A DNA stretch of 64,000 bases, taken from assembly GCF_900116255.1 (NCBI RefSeq), contig NZ_FPAI01000011.1, positions 1-64,000 on the forward strand, given 5' to 3'. Below are positions 36,788-45,001 of the stretch, piece after piece. A program made the position numbers and the translations under genes. Position 1 is the first letter of the stretch, and every line of letters starts with the position of its first letter. Below the pieces are notes generated by a model that was not told the DNA's origin, did no database searches, and worked only from the letters and a program-made list of their open reading frames with translations. This stretch comes from Halolactibacillus miurensis (GTDB lineage: Bacteria > Bacillota > Bacilli > Bacillales > Amphibacillaceae).

Positions 36788-37477
36788 ATGTTGAAACAAC
36801 ACTATGAACGATTTATGCGCGATCAACTCACGTTCTCGAAAAAACTCTTAACCGATTACCGTCAGATTGGTATGGATGAAACGGAAGTGATGGTTGTGCT
36901 GCAGCTGATCCGTTTCCAGGCTGAGAATACGATGTTTCCGACACCGTCTGAAATGGCTGAGGTGACAAATTACGATGATCAAGTCGTCAGTCGCAGTTTG
37001 CGCCAGCTCATGCAAAAGCATCTTATGACAATTGAAGAAACTGAAAATGGTGCTGGTATTGTTGATGAATACTACTCATTAGAGCCACTGTGGCAGACAC
37101 TATACACAAAAGATGATAAGAAAAGTACGCAGCCAACGGATCAAAGTGTCGAAGTGTTTAAGCAGTTTGAGCGTGAGTTCGGTCGTGTGTTATCGCCAAT
37201 TGAAATTGAAACCATTAATATTTGGTTAGATGAAGACCAGTATGATGTCCGTCTCATTCAACAAGCGTTAAGAGAGGCTGTCTTGTTAAGTAAACTTAAC
37301 TTTAAGTATGTTGATCGTATTTTACAAGAGTGGCAGAAAAAAGGGATTAAAACGGTAGAGGCTGCTAAAAAAGCCGGCAAGAAATTTCACCAACAGTCGA
37401 ATCAGCGCACAGAAAAGGCAAGAAAACGCACCGATCCATCTGTTTACTATAATTGGCTAGATGAATCAGACGATTAA
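36788..37477 (+). CDS. dnaD: DNA replication initiation protein DnaD
   Basis: About 229 residues. The N-terminal winged-helix domain (DETEVMVVLQLIRFQ, with FPTPSEMAEVTNYDDQVVSRSLRQLMQK) is followed by the C-terminal DnaB/D tetramerisation and DNA-binding domain (FEREFGRVLSPIEIETINIWLDED, AILLSKLNFKYVDRILQEW-like, YNWL end). It acts with DnaB and DnaI in loading the replicative helicase. ATG 36788 follows GGGGGAAG; TTG 36791 is an alternative. A longer in-frame reading passes through the asnS terminator and is rejected. Confidence 0.92.
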   Translation: MLKQHYERFMRDQLTFSKKLLTDYRQIGMDETEVMVVLQLIRFQAENTMFPTPSEMAEVTNYDDQVVSRSLRQLMQKHLMTIEETENGAGIVDEYYSLEPLWQTLYTKDDKKSTQPTDQSVEVFKQFEREFGRVLSPIEIETINIWLDEDQYDVRLIQQALREAVLLSKLNFKYVDRILQEWQKKGIKTVEAAKKAGKKFHQQSNQRTEKARKRTDPSVYYNWLDESDD

Positions 37478-37492
37478 TGGAGGTGGCAAGTC

Positions 37493-38167
37493 GTGTTAAC
37501 GAATAAACAAATACGGTTCGTCCTTGATACGATGGCTGAGATGTATCCTGATGCTTGGTGTGAATTAAAGCATGAGAATCCGTTTGAACTCGTCATTGCG
37601 GTCGCCCTATCAGCCCAGTGTACGGACCAACTCGTCAATAAAGTGACGGATGCTCTCTTTAAAAAATATAAAACGCCTGAAGATTATTTAGCCGTGCCAT
37701 TAGAAGAATTAGAACAAGACATAAAATCGATTGGCTTGTACCGGAACAAAGCAAAAAATATTCAAAAATTATCACAAAGAATTAAAGAAAATTTTAACGG
37801 TGAGGTGCCACGGACGCATGAAGAACTAGAATCTCTTGCAGGTGTTGGACGAAAAACAGCGAATGTCGTTATGTCAGTGGCTTTTGGCGAACCAGCGATT
37901 GCAGTTGATACACACGTGGAACGTGTGTCTAAACGCTTAGGGATTGCCCGTTGGAAAGACTCGCCGTTAGAAGTAGAAAAAACACTGATGAAGAAAGTAC
38001 CTAAAGACGAGTGGAGTGACACGCACCACCGGATGATTTTTTTCGGGCGTTACCACTGTAAGGCGAGACATCCTCAATGTGACACGTGTCCGTTACTCGA
38101 CCTTTGCCGGGAAGGACAGAAACGTTTACGTAAAAAGGAGAGAGAACATGCCAACAAATCGTCATGA
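37493..38167 (+). CDS. nth: endonuclease III
   Basis: A 224-residue DNA glycosylase/AP lyase for oxidised pyrimidines. The helix-hairpin-helix is LAGVGRKTANVVMS near 117, the catalytic Lys is in the same motif region, and the Asp is in VDTHVERVS near 142. Four Fe-S cysteines occur in the CX6CX2CX5C array (CKARHPQCDTCPLLDLC) near 190-206. GTG 37493 follows GGAGGTGG. Confidence 0.95.
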   Translation: MLTNKQIRFVLDTMAEMYPDAWCELKHENPFELVIAVALSAQCTDQLVNKVTDALFKKYKTPEDYLAVPLEELEQDIKSIGLYRNKAKNIQKLSQRIKENFNGEVPRTHEELESLAGVGRKTANVVMSVAFGEPAIAVDTHVERVSKRLGIARWKDSPLEVEKTLMKKVPKDEWSDTHHRMIFFGRYHCKARHPQCDTCPLLDLCREGQKRLRKKEREHANKSS

Positions 38168-38498
38168 GTTATTCAGTCGTTTTGATCAACAAAAACCTCA
38201 TATCCAACAGTTATTTGATGCGCGTCAATTTAAAGAGGCGATTCAACCGATGAGAGAGGCGATTCAATCATTTAAAGTGTTATTGTATGAGTTGAATCAA
38301 ACGGATGATTTAACGAAAGATATGGATAGCCTTTCAATCAAGCCGATCAACATTAAAGAACGGTTTGAGTATGTTGAAGGAAATCTAAAACAATACCATG
38401 CGTATTTACAACTCATCACGCTCTATGAAGAAGTAGAAAAGTTGTATGCTAAAGAAGCAATCAAACAAGCGATGAGACATCAACAGATACACCACTAA
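38148..38498 (+). CDS. ypoC: YpoC-like protein
   Basis: A 116-residue predicted all-alpha soluble protein starting MPTNRHELFSRFDQQ. It occupies the position of B. subtilis YpoC (about 120 residues) between nth and ponA. AAGGAGAG precedes ATG 38148, and the gene overlaps nth by 20 bp. No known motif is seen and the function is unknown. The name rests on position and size. Confidence 0.68.
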   Translation: MPTNRHELFSRFDQQKPHIQQLFDARQFKEAIQPMREAIQSFKVLLYELNQTDDLTKDMDSLSIKPINIKERFEYVEGNLKQYHAYLQLITLYEEVEKLYAKEAIKQAMRHQQIHH

Positions 38499-38502
38499 TA
38501 TA

Positions 38503-38552
38503 AAAACATCCCCAGTTATCTCTTAGTATAAAAAGATATCTGGGGATGTTTT
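38503..38552. terminator. bidirectional terminator between ypoC and ponA
   Basis: AAAACATCCCCAG/CTGGGGATGTTTT (13 bp) with an inner TATC/GATA helps both converging transcripts, with A-run and T-run on either side. Confidence 0.93.
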
Positions 38553-38571
38553 ATGTTAGTAATAAAGAGGA

Positions 38572-41097
38572 TTAAGCCGCATCATCTTGTTGTTCAGCGT
38601 TTGTTTCCTCATCCGATTGATCGGTGTCATCGTCTGTTGGTTGGTCCTCATCTGGCTGGTCTGGTGTGTCTTCATCATCATCATTGCCACCATTCCCGTC
38701 GCCATTCCCGTTACCATTGTTATCATTACCATCAGGGGCTTCACCATCTGGTAAGTCGATCTCTGGTAGGTCGGGTTCTTCTTCTTTTTCTTTTGGCGTC
38801 ATGATTTCAACGGTTTTTGTTTCACTCGTTAAGGTGACTTTTTCTGGATTAAAGGCCGTCACATTAATGGTGTACATGGTTTCAGGTTCCACCTCTTCAA
38901 TCGTGAAGGTTGTCGCATCGGTATTGACAGGTTCACCTGATTGATAGTTGACCTCGAAGGCAACATCTACATCCGCCTCCATATTATGTTCCCACGTTAC
39001 GGTGATGCTGTTTGTTTCCTCATCATAAGTGGCTTTTAAGTTCTCAACTGGATTTAATTGCTCATAAGCATCAGATACAGCCGAAGGCTCTGTCCCACGT
39101 TTGAATAGCTCAGTAATGACTTGGTCATTTGGTGTGAATTCACTCGGTAATTGAGCAGGATTTGTGCCCGCTTCAACTTTGACAGGTATGACACTGTCAG
39201 GACGAGTGAAATCGGTCACCTCTACGTTTTTAGATAACTCTGTCATCGCATACTTAAACAGCAGTTGTGAGTTGTATACATCCGGGACAGGTTTTGTTGA
39301 ACTGTCAGCATAGCCTGTCCATACACCAATCGCATACTGGGTACTCAAACCAACAAACCATTTATCAACATTATTATCGGTTGTCCCGGTTTTACCGGCT
39401 ACTGGAACACCTGAAACATTGGCTCTTGTTCCTGTACCTGAGCGTACAACATTTTTCATCATGTCTGTGACCATATAAGCCGTTGCTTCTGACATGGCCA
39501 CAGTCGTTTCAGGTTCCACTTCAATGCGTCGGCCATCGGGATATTCAATCGCAACAACGCTATATGGTTCGGTATATAATCCACCGTTTCCAAAAGCCGC
39601 ATAAGCTGCCGCCATATCAAGCGTAGAAGCTTCAAATGTTGACCCGCCAATCGCATCACGGACGTTTAATCCGCCATCAGGAATGGTTAAGCCAAGCTTT
39701 TGTCCGAATTCGCTGACTTGACTTCTTCCGATTTCATCAAAAAGATGGGCTGCGACGACGTTGGAAGATTGTTCTAAAGCGGTTCGTAATGTGACTTGAC
39801 CACGGTAACGTCCCACATTATTAATCGGCTTTGAGCCGGTTACTTCATAAGGACCGTTATCCGGCATTTGTTCATACGTTGAGTAGTTTAAATACTCAAT
39901 CGCTGGGCCATAAGAGAAAATCGGTTTAATTGATGAACCCGGTTGTCGTTTCGCTTGGATGGCCATGTTGAAGCCACCTGCTTCACGATTTCTGCCACCA
40001 CCGATCGCTCGAATCGCACCTGAGGTTGTTTCAACGACAGAAAGACCGGACTGTAGTTCACTATCTGAATAACTGACGGGACTTTCATCAGACAGCAAGT
40101 ATTCCACATAACTTTGTGCCTCTTGGTCCATTGTCGTATATACTTTCACACCATCATTGTATAAATCAATGTCATATTTCTCTTCTAATTCACGCTGGAC
40201 TTGATCTAAAAAGTCGGTGTGACTGGTACGAGAGGCTGTTGAGACATTTAACATGTCTTCAATGGCCACTTGTTTCGCTTCTTCTGCTTCACTTTCCGAA
40301 ATTTTTTCGTGTCGGACCATTAAATTCAGGACCGTTTCCATCCGTTCTTTAGCTAGGTCTGGGTTGACCGTCGGGTCATACGCTGACGGGCGTTGTGGTA
40401 ACCCAGCTAAAAGAGCGGCTTGAGCTAAACTTAGTTCATTTAGATCCGTTATACCGAAATAGTTTTGAGCAGCGGTTGCGACCCCGTAGCCGGCAGAACC
40501 GTAATAGATCCGATTTAAATACATTTCTAAAATCGTTTCTTTAGAGTAAGATAAATCAAGTTGAATGGCTAACCACTGTTCTTGAACTTTACGTTCTAGC
40601 GTTTTATCAGGGTATAAAAAGGCGCCTTTAATGACTTGTTGGGTAATCGTTGACCCACCCTCTGAACCGAAACCGTCGGTCAAGTTGGCAATGACCGCTC
40701 CACCAATCCGGCGGATATCAATGCCGAAGTGGTCGAAGAACCGGACATCTTCTGTTGCTAATACGGCATCGATTAACACGGGTGGAAGCTCATCATAACT
40801 GACTTTGACCCGCTGTTCTTCACCAATATCAGCAAAAAGTTCCTGGTCTTTATCATAGACCTTACTTGAGGCAGGAATACTTAATTTTTCTGGGTCAAGT
40901 TCTGGTGACTTAGAGATGTAATAAGCAAATAAACCTCCCACGCCAACCACAGCAATAAGTCCTAAAATAAGCAAGGTTAACATCACTTTCTTAAAAGATA
41001 CTTTCTTAGTTTTTTGTTTCTTATTTTGTTTCTTTTTCGTTTGTTTCATCTGTTCTTGTCGGCGTTTTTCACTACGCGACTTGTATTGATCAGACAT
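38572..41097 (-). CDS. ponA: class A penicillin-binding protein 1 (PonA)
   Basis: About 841 residues. A basic cytosolic N-terminus begins MSDQYKSRSEKRR. A membrane segment (about 37-60) precedes the GT51 glycosyltransferase with catalytic Glu116 in ATEDVRFFDHFGID and GGSTITQQ near 147. A transpeptidase follows, with SxxK at 388-391 (SSIK), SSN at 444-446 and KTGTT at 569-573. A fibronectin III-like module lies at about 690-765, and the Asn/Gly then Asp/Glu-rich tail is at about 775-841. It polymerises and cross-links peptidoglycan. The start at 41097 matches the MSDQ start of B. subtilis PonA and is 8 bases after GGAGG. It is co-transcribed with recU. Confidence 0.95.
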   Translation of the reverse strand: MSDQYKSRSEKRRQEQMKQTKKKQNKKQKTKKVSFKKVMLTLLILGLIAVVGVGGLFAYYISKSPELDPEKLSIPASSKVYDKDQELFADIGEEQRVKVSYDELPPVLIDAVLATEDVRFFDHFGIDIRRIGGAVIANLTDGFGSEGGSTITQQVIKGAFLYPDKTLERKVQEQWLAIQLDLSYSKETILEMYLNRIYYGSAGYGVATAAQNYFGITDLNELSLAQAALLAGLPQRPSAYDPTVNPDLAKERMETVLNLMVRHEKISESEAEEAKQVAIEDMLNVSTASRTSHTDFLDQVQRELEEKYDIDLYNDGVKVYTTMDQEAQSYVEYLLSDESPVSYSDSELQSGLSVVETTSGAIRAIGGGRNREAGGFNMAIQAKRQPGSSIKPIFSYGPAIEYLNYSTYEQMPDNGPYEVTGSKPINNVGRYRGQVTLRTALEQSSNVVAAHLFDEIGRSQVSEFGQKLGLTIPDGGLNVRDAIGGSTFEASTLDMAAAYAAFGNGGLYTEPYSVVAIEYPDGRRIEVEPETTVAMSEATAYMVTDMMKNVVRSGTGTRANVSGVPVAGKTGTTDNNVDKWFVGLSTQYAIGVWTGYADSSTKPVPDVYNSQLLFKYAMTELSKNVEVTDFTRPDSVIPVKVEAGTNPAQLPSEFTPNDQVITELFKRGTEPSAVSDAYEQLNPVENLKATYDEETNSITVTWEHNMEADVDVAFEVNYQSGEPVNTDATTFTIEEVEPETMYTINVTAFNPEKVTLTSETKTVEIMTPKEKEEEPDLPEIDLPDGEAPDGNDNNGNGNGDGNGGNDDDEDTPDQPDEDQPTDDDTDQSDEETNAEQQDDAA

Positions 41098-41118
41098 CAT
41101 TATTTCCTCCATTCATTC

Positions 41119-41709
41119 TTAAAAAAAGATCTCGTCAACGACAGTTAAATAATCAACGAGGGCAGGGAAACTTGCTGGGATGAGTGTCCCTTCATCTTTA
41201 ACGGCTGTATAAGGTATCGACTTTCTACCGTCTTTAAATTGACGATGCCAATACGGAAAAAGTTTCACAGCCGGAAAGACATATGATTCATTATAAGCCT
41301 GGAAGCGAATAATCACAAAACATATCCCTTCGTGTTTCACGATATCTTCCATATGGTCGATTTGATGTTGATGGAAATTACTGAGTGGAAACGATGTTTT
41401 ATTCTTCGTTTCTTTCGCTTCAAAATCAATGTACCTACCTTTATAGAGGCCGTTATAATCCGTTGTTGATGCTTGTTTAAAATAGGCTTCTTTAATCACT
41501 GCTGCACTACGTTTAGGGTAATCGACTTTTACAATTTGTACCGGGGTTGGTTTTTTGTGAATCACACATAGTCCCCGACTTAAGTAGTAATTGTTTGTGT
41601 CATTAATATCTTTTTCGAGCGTCATACCACGATTACTGAAGCGGTCATGCGGTGTATTGTTCTTCGTTGCATGTTGAGTTTTTACTTTTTTACCATTTGG
41701 GTAATTCAA
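41119..41709 (-). CDS. recU: Holliday junction resolvase RecU
   Basis: A 196-residue nuclease that resolves recombination intermediates. The RecU core is seen in SNRGMTLEKDINDTN, VIHKKPTPVQIVKVDYP, YFKQASTTDYNGLYKG and the catalytic D...ExK of YIDFEAKETKNKTSFPL. The start is TTG 41709 (then NYPNGK, like the MIRYPNGK of B. subtilis) after AGGAGGG. The more upstream in-frame TTG lies before the ribosome binding site. It is 22 bp upstream of ponA, as in Bacillus. Confidence 0.94.
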   Translation of the reverse strand: MNYPNGKKVKTQHATKNNTPHDRFSNRGMTLEKDINDTNNYYLSRGLCVIHKKPTPVQIVKVDYPKRSAAVIKEAYFKQASTTDYNGLYKGRYIDFEAKETKNKTSFPLSNFHQHQIDHMEDIVKHEGICFVIIRFQAYNESYVFPAVKLFPYWHRQFKDGRKSIPYTAVKDEGTLIPASFPALVDYLTVVDEIFF

Positions 41710-41853
41710 ACAGCATCCCTCCTGTTTCAAATATCATATCAAAAATTTATAAAATGGCGAGTGAAAAACACGATTTTAAGGCTTTGGGCTGATAACCGTC
41801 TCGTCATGGTCCAGTTGAGTTAGTCTAATTAAATGGTTGAATCTTCCTATAAT

Positions 41854-41862
41854 AGTATAGCA
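41854..41862 (-). promoter_or_regulatory. promoter of recU-ponA
   Basis: On the minus strand TG-C-TATACT is an extended -10. No clear -35. It lies about 145 bp upstream of recU. Confidence 0.45.
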
Positions 41863-41942
41863 TATAAAACGTATGTTTGTATAATGAGAAAACAATGAAA
41901 AAAAGGTGAGAAAATGGTGGGTGAATCTTATTGTTTTTGTGT

Positions 41943-41971
41943 TTGTCAACGGACTCTATCCGTGCTAAAGT
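41943..41971 (+). promoter_or_regulatory. promoter of yppE-ypsA with palindromic spacer
   Basis: TTGTCA (41943-41948), a 17-bp spacer, and TAAAGT with TGC before it (41966-41971). The spacer contains ACGGA-CTCTA-TCCGT, a perfect inverted repeat that could be a repressor site. Confidence 0.6.
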
Positions 41972-41993
41972 ATGTATCAAGAGGTGAAAAGTC

Positions 41994-42350
41994 ATGTCAG
42001 TCCTATCACAAACAGAAACAATCGATCAGATAAAACAAGCGTGTTTCATCCGCTATCAGACAGATAAGCTCCCGGCTAAACTTAATGACCGGGAGGCGTT
42101 TAACGTTATTAAAGAAGAAGTCACCCCACAGTTTCAGTTAATGGAACAATGGGAAGACCAACTTTTATCAGATATTAAAACACATGCCTTATCTATCCAT
42201 CCGTCACTCGTTCAGTCTACCCGAGAAAACATGGAATTAATCATTATGCATAGCTTTTATCATGATACGGATGAGAAAAGGTTTCATGAACTCGTCAAAT
42301 CTGTTGATGTGGTTCTTGATATGGTAAGAAGGGTATATCAACATGACTAA
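41994..42350 (+). CDS. yppE: YppE-like protein (DUF1798)
   Basis: A 118-residue predicted four-helix soluble protein. The end segment HSFYHDTDEKRFHELVKSVDVVLDMV resembles the YppE/DUF1798 family, and the gene lies beside recU in the same relative position as the ypp genes of B. subtilis. GAGGTGA precedes ATG 41994, and its 3' end overlaps ypsA by 8 bp. The function is unknown. Confidence 0.68.
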   Translation: MSVLSQTETIDQIKQACFIRYQTDKLPAKLNDREAFNVIKEEVTPQFQLMEQWEDQLLSDIKTHALSIHPSLVQSTRENMELIIMHSFYHDTDEKRFHELVKSVDVVLDMVRRVYQHD

Positions 42351-42897
42351 AGTGTTAGCGGTCACCGGCTATAAATCATTTGAATTAGGCATCCACAAAG
42401 ACCAAGATCCACGGGTGATGATTATTAAAAAAGCGTTAGAAAAAAAGCTTATTGGATTACTTGAAGACGGCTTAGAGTGGGTGATTGTCTCAGGACAGCT
42501 AGGGGTTGAGCTATGGTGCGTTGAAGTCTGTCTCGACCTACAAGAACATTATGATTTTCAAATTGGGATCATTGCGCCATTTGAAGACCAACATAGTCGT
42601 TGGAAAGAACCCGATCAAGAGAAATATCAATTATTGACGATGACGGTTGATTATTTCAATACGCTCTATCAAGGTGGGTATAAAAATCCGGGGCAGTTTA
42701 AGATGAAAAATCAATTTTTTTTAGCTAAAGCTGATGCCAGCCTGGTGTTAATTGATGAAGACCATCCAGGAAGTGTGAAATTTTACTATGAGACGATCAT
42801 AAAAGATACGGATCATTTGACATATACAATCACACCACTGGATTTAGAAGATATTGGGCGAGAACTACAAGAGATGGCGACATTTGAACAATCATAA
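42343..42897 (+). CDS. ypsA: YpsA-like SLOG-fold protein (DUF1273)
   Basis: 184 residues with the Rossmann-like nucleotide-binding fold of YpsA. Starting VLAVTGYKSFELGI, it has EWVIVSGQLGVELW near 45-58 and IAPFEDQHSRW. In B. subtilis YpsA is encoded just before gpsB and affects cell division and glucose-related stress. The same gene order is seen here. The ligand is unknown. Confidence 0.88.
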   Translation: MTKVLAVTGYKSFELGIHKDQDPRVMIIKKALEKKLIGLLEDGLEWVIVSGQLGVELWCVEVCLDLQEHYDFQIGIIAPFEDQHSRWKEPDQEKYQLLTMTVDYFNTLYQGGYKNPGQFKMKNQFFLAKADASLVLIDEDHPGSVKFYYETIIKDTDHLTYTITPLDLEDIGRELQEMATFEQS

Positions 42898-42938
42898 GGA
42901 CCGATGGTATGTTCGTTACTATAATTCTTATGAAAGTT

Positions 42939-42947
42939 TGATATAAT
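42939..42947 (+). promoter_or_regulatory. promoter of gpsB
   Basis: TG-A-TATAAT extended -10, about 52 bp before gpsB. No good -35. Confidence 0.5.
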
Positions 42948-42999
42948 AGAACAGATAAGAGAAGACAGGTTAACCTTATATTTATAACGGGGTGAAAAA

Positions 43000-43305
43000 A
43001 TGGAGAATAAATTAACACAGTTATCAACAAAAGATATTTTAGACAAAGACTTTAAAACATCGATGCGTGGTTACAATCAAGAAGAAGTGGATGCCTATCT
43101 TGATGTGATTATTCAAGATTATGAAGCACTTGAAAGTAGAATTAAACAACTCGAAGAAGAACAAGCCCGCGCGTCACAAAGAAAGCCGGAGGAACCGGTA
43201 AGACCTCGCATGCAGGCAACGAATCATCAAGCTAACTATGATATTCTTAAACGTGTATCCAATCTAGAAAAAGCTGTTTTTGGCAAAAAGTATGCCGATG
43301 ATTAA
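43000..43305 (+). CDS. gpsB: cell division protein GpsB
   Basis: A 101-residue DivIVA-like coiled-coil protein. The membrane-binding N-terminal domain has LSTKDILDKDFKTSMRGYNQEEVDAYLD, a central coiled coil spans about 35-60, and the C-terminal part is the NYDILKRVSNLEKAVFGKK trimer helix. GpsB shuttles PBP1 between division site and side wall, so it links to ponA encoded nearby. GGGGTG precedes ATG 43000. Confidence 0.95.
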   Translation: MENKLTQLSTKDILDKDFKTSMRGYNQEEVDAYLDVIIQDYEALESRIKQLEEEQARASQRKPEEPVRPRMQATNHQANYDILKRVSNLEKAVFGKKYADD

Positions 43306-43325
43306 GTATTTCTAGACATTTCCAC

Positions 43326-43354
43326 GTGTCAAATGACGTGAGATGTGTTATACT
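43326..43354 (+). promoter_or_regulatory. promoter of rnpB
   Basis: GTGTCA (43326-43331), a 17-bp spacer, and TG-T-TATACT (43346-43354). Confidence 0.6.
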
Positions 43355-43375
43355 ATTGAAGGAAAAATAAAGGGA

Positions 43376-43774
43376 AATGAATGTTTTGGTAATCGCTACA
43401 AGCGCTTCGCGTTTGTAGAGGAAAGTCCATGCTCACACAAGCTGAGATGCTTGTAGTGTTCGTGCTTGATGAATAAATAAATCAAGGCAGTCACAGTTGT
43501 GATTGACGGCAGGGAATGGCGCTAAGTCCTTGGATATGTGCCTAGTACCTTGAAAGTGCCACAGTGACGAAGTCAAGCGGGAAACCGACTTGAGTGGAAC
43601 GAGGTAAACCCCACGAGTGAGCAACCCAAATTTTGGTAGGGGCATCTTGGAGTAGGGAACTTAACCGAAACAAGGACATAGTCAACTATGTAGATAGATG
43701 GTTACCGCTAGAGTACGAGGCTGACCACCGTTTGTAGTGCTTTAGAACAGAACATGGCTTATAAAACATTCATT
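43376..43774 (+). ncRNA. rnpB: RNase P RNA, type B
   Basis: About 399 nt of the catalytic RNA for tRNA 5' maturation. The ends pair as P1: AATGAATGTTTT (43376-43387) with AAAACATTCATT (43763-43774). Conserved blocks in order are GAGGAAAGTCCATGCTC, CCACAGTGACGAAGTC, GGTAAACCCC, CCCAAATTTTGGTAGGGG, GTAGATAGATGG, GAGTACGAGG and AACATGGCTTA. Length and layout match the Bacillus type B RNA of about 401 nt, and the gpsB-rnpB-ypsC order is conserved. Confidence 0.97.
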
Positions 43775-43796
43775 GGTCATTTATTTTGAATCGATG

Positions 43797-43835
43797 AACC
43801 TTCCTCTGACTTTTCGGTCGTTGGGAGGTTTTTTT
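43797..43835 (+). terminator. terminator of rnpB
   Basis: AACCTTCC/GGGAGGTT (8 bp, one G-U) closes a 17-nt loop with inner GAC/GTC, followed by T7. Confidence 0.85.
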
Positions 43836-43856
43836 AATAATAATGAGGTGGATAAA

Positions 43857-44990
43857 ATGAAAAAAGTACGGTTATTGGCAACAGCTGCAATGGGGCTGGA
43901 AGCACTTGTCGCAAGGGAAGTAAAAGAATTAGGGTATACAGATGTGATAGTTGAGAACGGGAAAGTGATGTTTGATGCTGACGTGAGCGCGATTCCGCGC
44001 TTAAACTTATGGCTAAGAACAGCCGATCGTGTTAAAGTCATTGTCGGTGAATTTGAAGCAAAAACGTTTGATGATCTCTTTGAACAAACAAAGGCGTTAA
44101 ACTGGGAAGATTATATTCCTGAAGACGGCGCCTTTCCTGTTATTGGTAAGTCGGTAAAATCAAAACTTTACAGCGTGCCCGATTGTCAGCGATTAGTGAA
44201 AAAAGCGGTCGCGGAGAAATTAAAACAAAAGCACGGCGTCGCTATCAACATGCCAGAAACAGGAGCGATGTACAAAATTGAAGTCGCGTTATTAAAAGAT
44301 AAAGTGACACTCACCCTCGACTCCTCAGGTACCGGCCTACATAAACGTGGCTACCGTCTGCGTCAAGGGGAAGCCCCGCTCAAAGAAACGCTCGCAGCGG
44401 CGCTTGTCATGTTGACAAACTGGAAAGCCGATTACCCATTAGTTGATTTATTCTGTGGGTCAGGGACGATTTTAATTGAAGCAGCTTTAATTGGACAAAA
44501 TATTGCGCCTGGCTTTAACCGGGAGTTTGCGAGCGAGTCATGGGATTTCGTACCCCAGACGCTATGGGATCAAGCCTTTGACGAAGCAGAAAAACTGGCT
44601 AATTATGACCAACCACTTGACATTACTGGTACTGACTTAGATCCAAAAATGATTGAAATCGCTAGAGACAATGCCATCGAAGCGGGACTAAGTGATTTAA
44701 TTACGTTTAAACAGATGCAAGCACGTGATTTTCACCCGAAAAAAGACAATGGTTATTTAATCACCAACCCACCTTACGGTGAGCGTTTAAATGAAGAAGA
44801 AGAAGTGAAACAAATGTATCGTGATCTAGGAAAATCGATGGCGCTTAATTCAACGTGGAGTAGTTACGTCTTAACGTCACACGAACAGTTTGAGAAATTA
44901 TTTGGTATGAAAGCTACGAAAAAACGGAAGCTATTTAACGGATTTATTAAAGTTGATTACTACCAATACTTTGGTAAGCACAATAAGTAG
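43857..44990 (+). CDS. rlmL: 23S rRNA guanine-N2 methyltransferase, RlmL/YpsC type
   Basis: A 377-residue SAM-dependent RNA methyltransferase. An N-terminal ferredoxin-like/THUMP part (about 1-160) is followed by the methyltransferase domain with VDLFCGSGTILIEAALI near 195 and the N2-guanine motif NPPYGERL near 304. This matches B. subtilis YpsC. ATG 43857 follows GAGGTGG; the longer in-frame reading passes through the rnpB terminator and is rejected. Confidence 0.9.
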   Translation: MKKVRLLATAAMGLEALVAREVKELGYTDVIVENGKVMFDADVSAIPRLNLWLRTADRVKVIVGEFEAKTFDDLFEQTKALNWEDYIPEDGAFPVIGKSVKSKLYSVPDCQRLVKKAVAEKLKQKHGVAINMPETGAMYKIEVALLKDKVTLTLDSSGTGLHKRGYRLRQGEAPLKETLAAALVMLTNWKADYPLVDLFCGSGTILIEAALIGQNIAPGFNREFASESWDFVPQTLWDQAFDEAEKLANYDQPLDITGTDLDPKMIEIARDNAIEAGLSDLITFKQMQARDFHPKKDNGYLITNPPYGERLNEEEEVKQMYRDLGKSMALNSTWSSYVLTSHEQFEKLFGMKATKKRKLFNGFIKVDYYQYFGKHNK

Positions 44991-45001
44991 GAGGGATGAG
45001 G

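Noticed and set aside
39267-40352. Several plus-strand ORFs opposite ponA
   Set aside because: They have no ribosome binding sites, no recognisable protein pattern, and are shadows of the ponA frame.
43773-43856. N-terminal extension of the RlmL-like protein
   Set aside because: It reads through the rnpB 3' end and its terminator.
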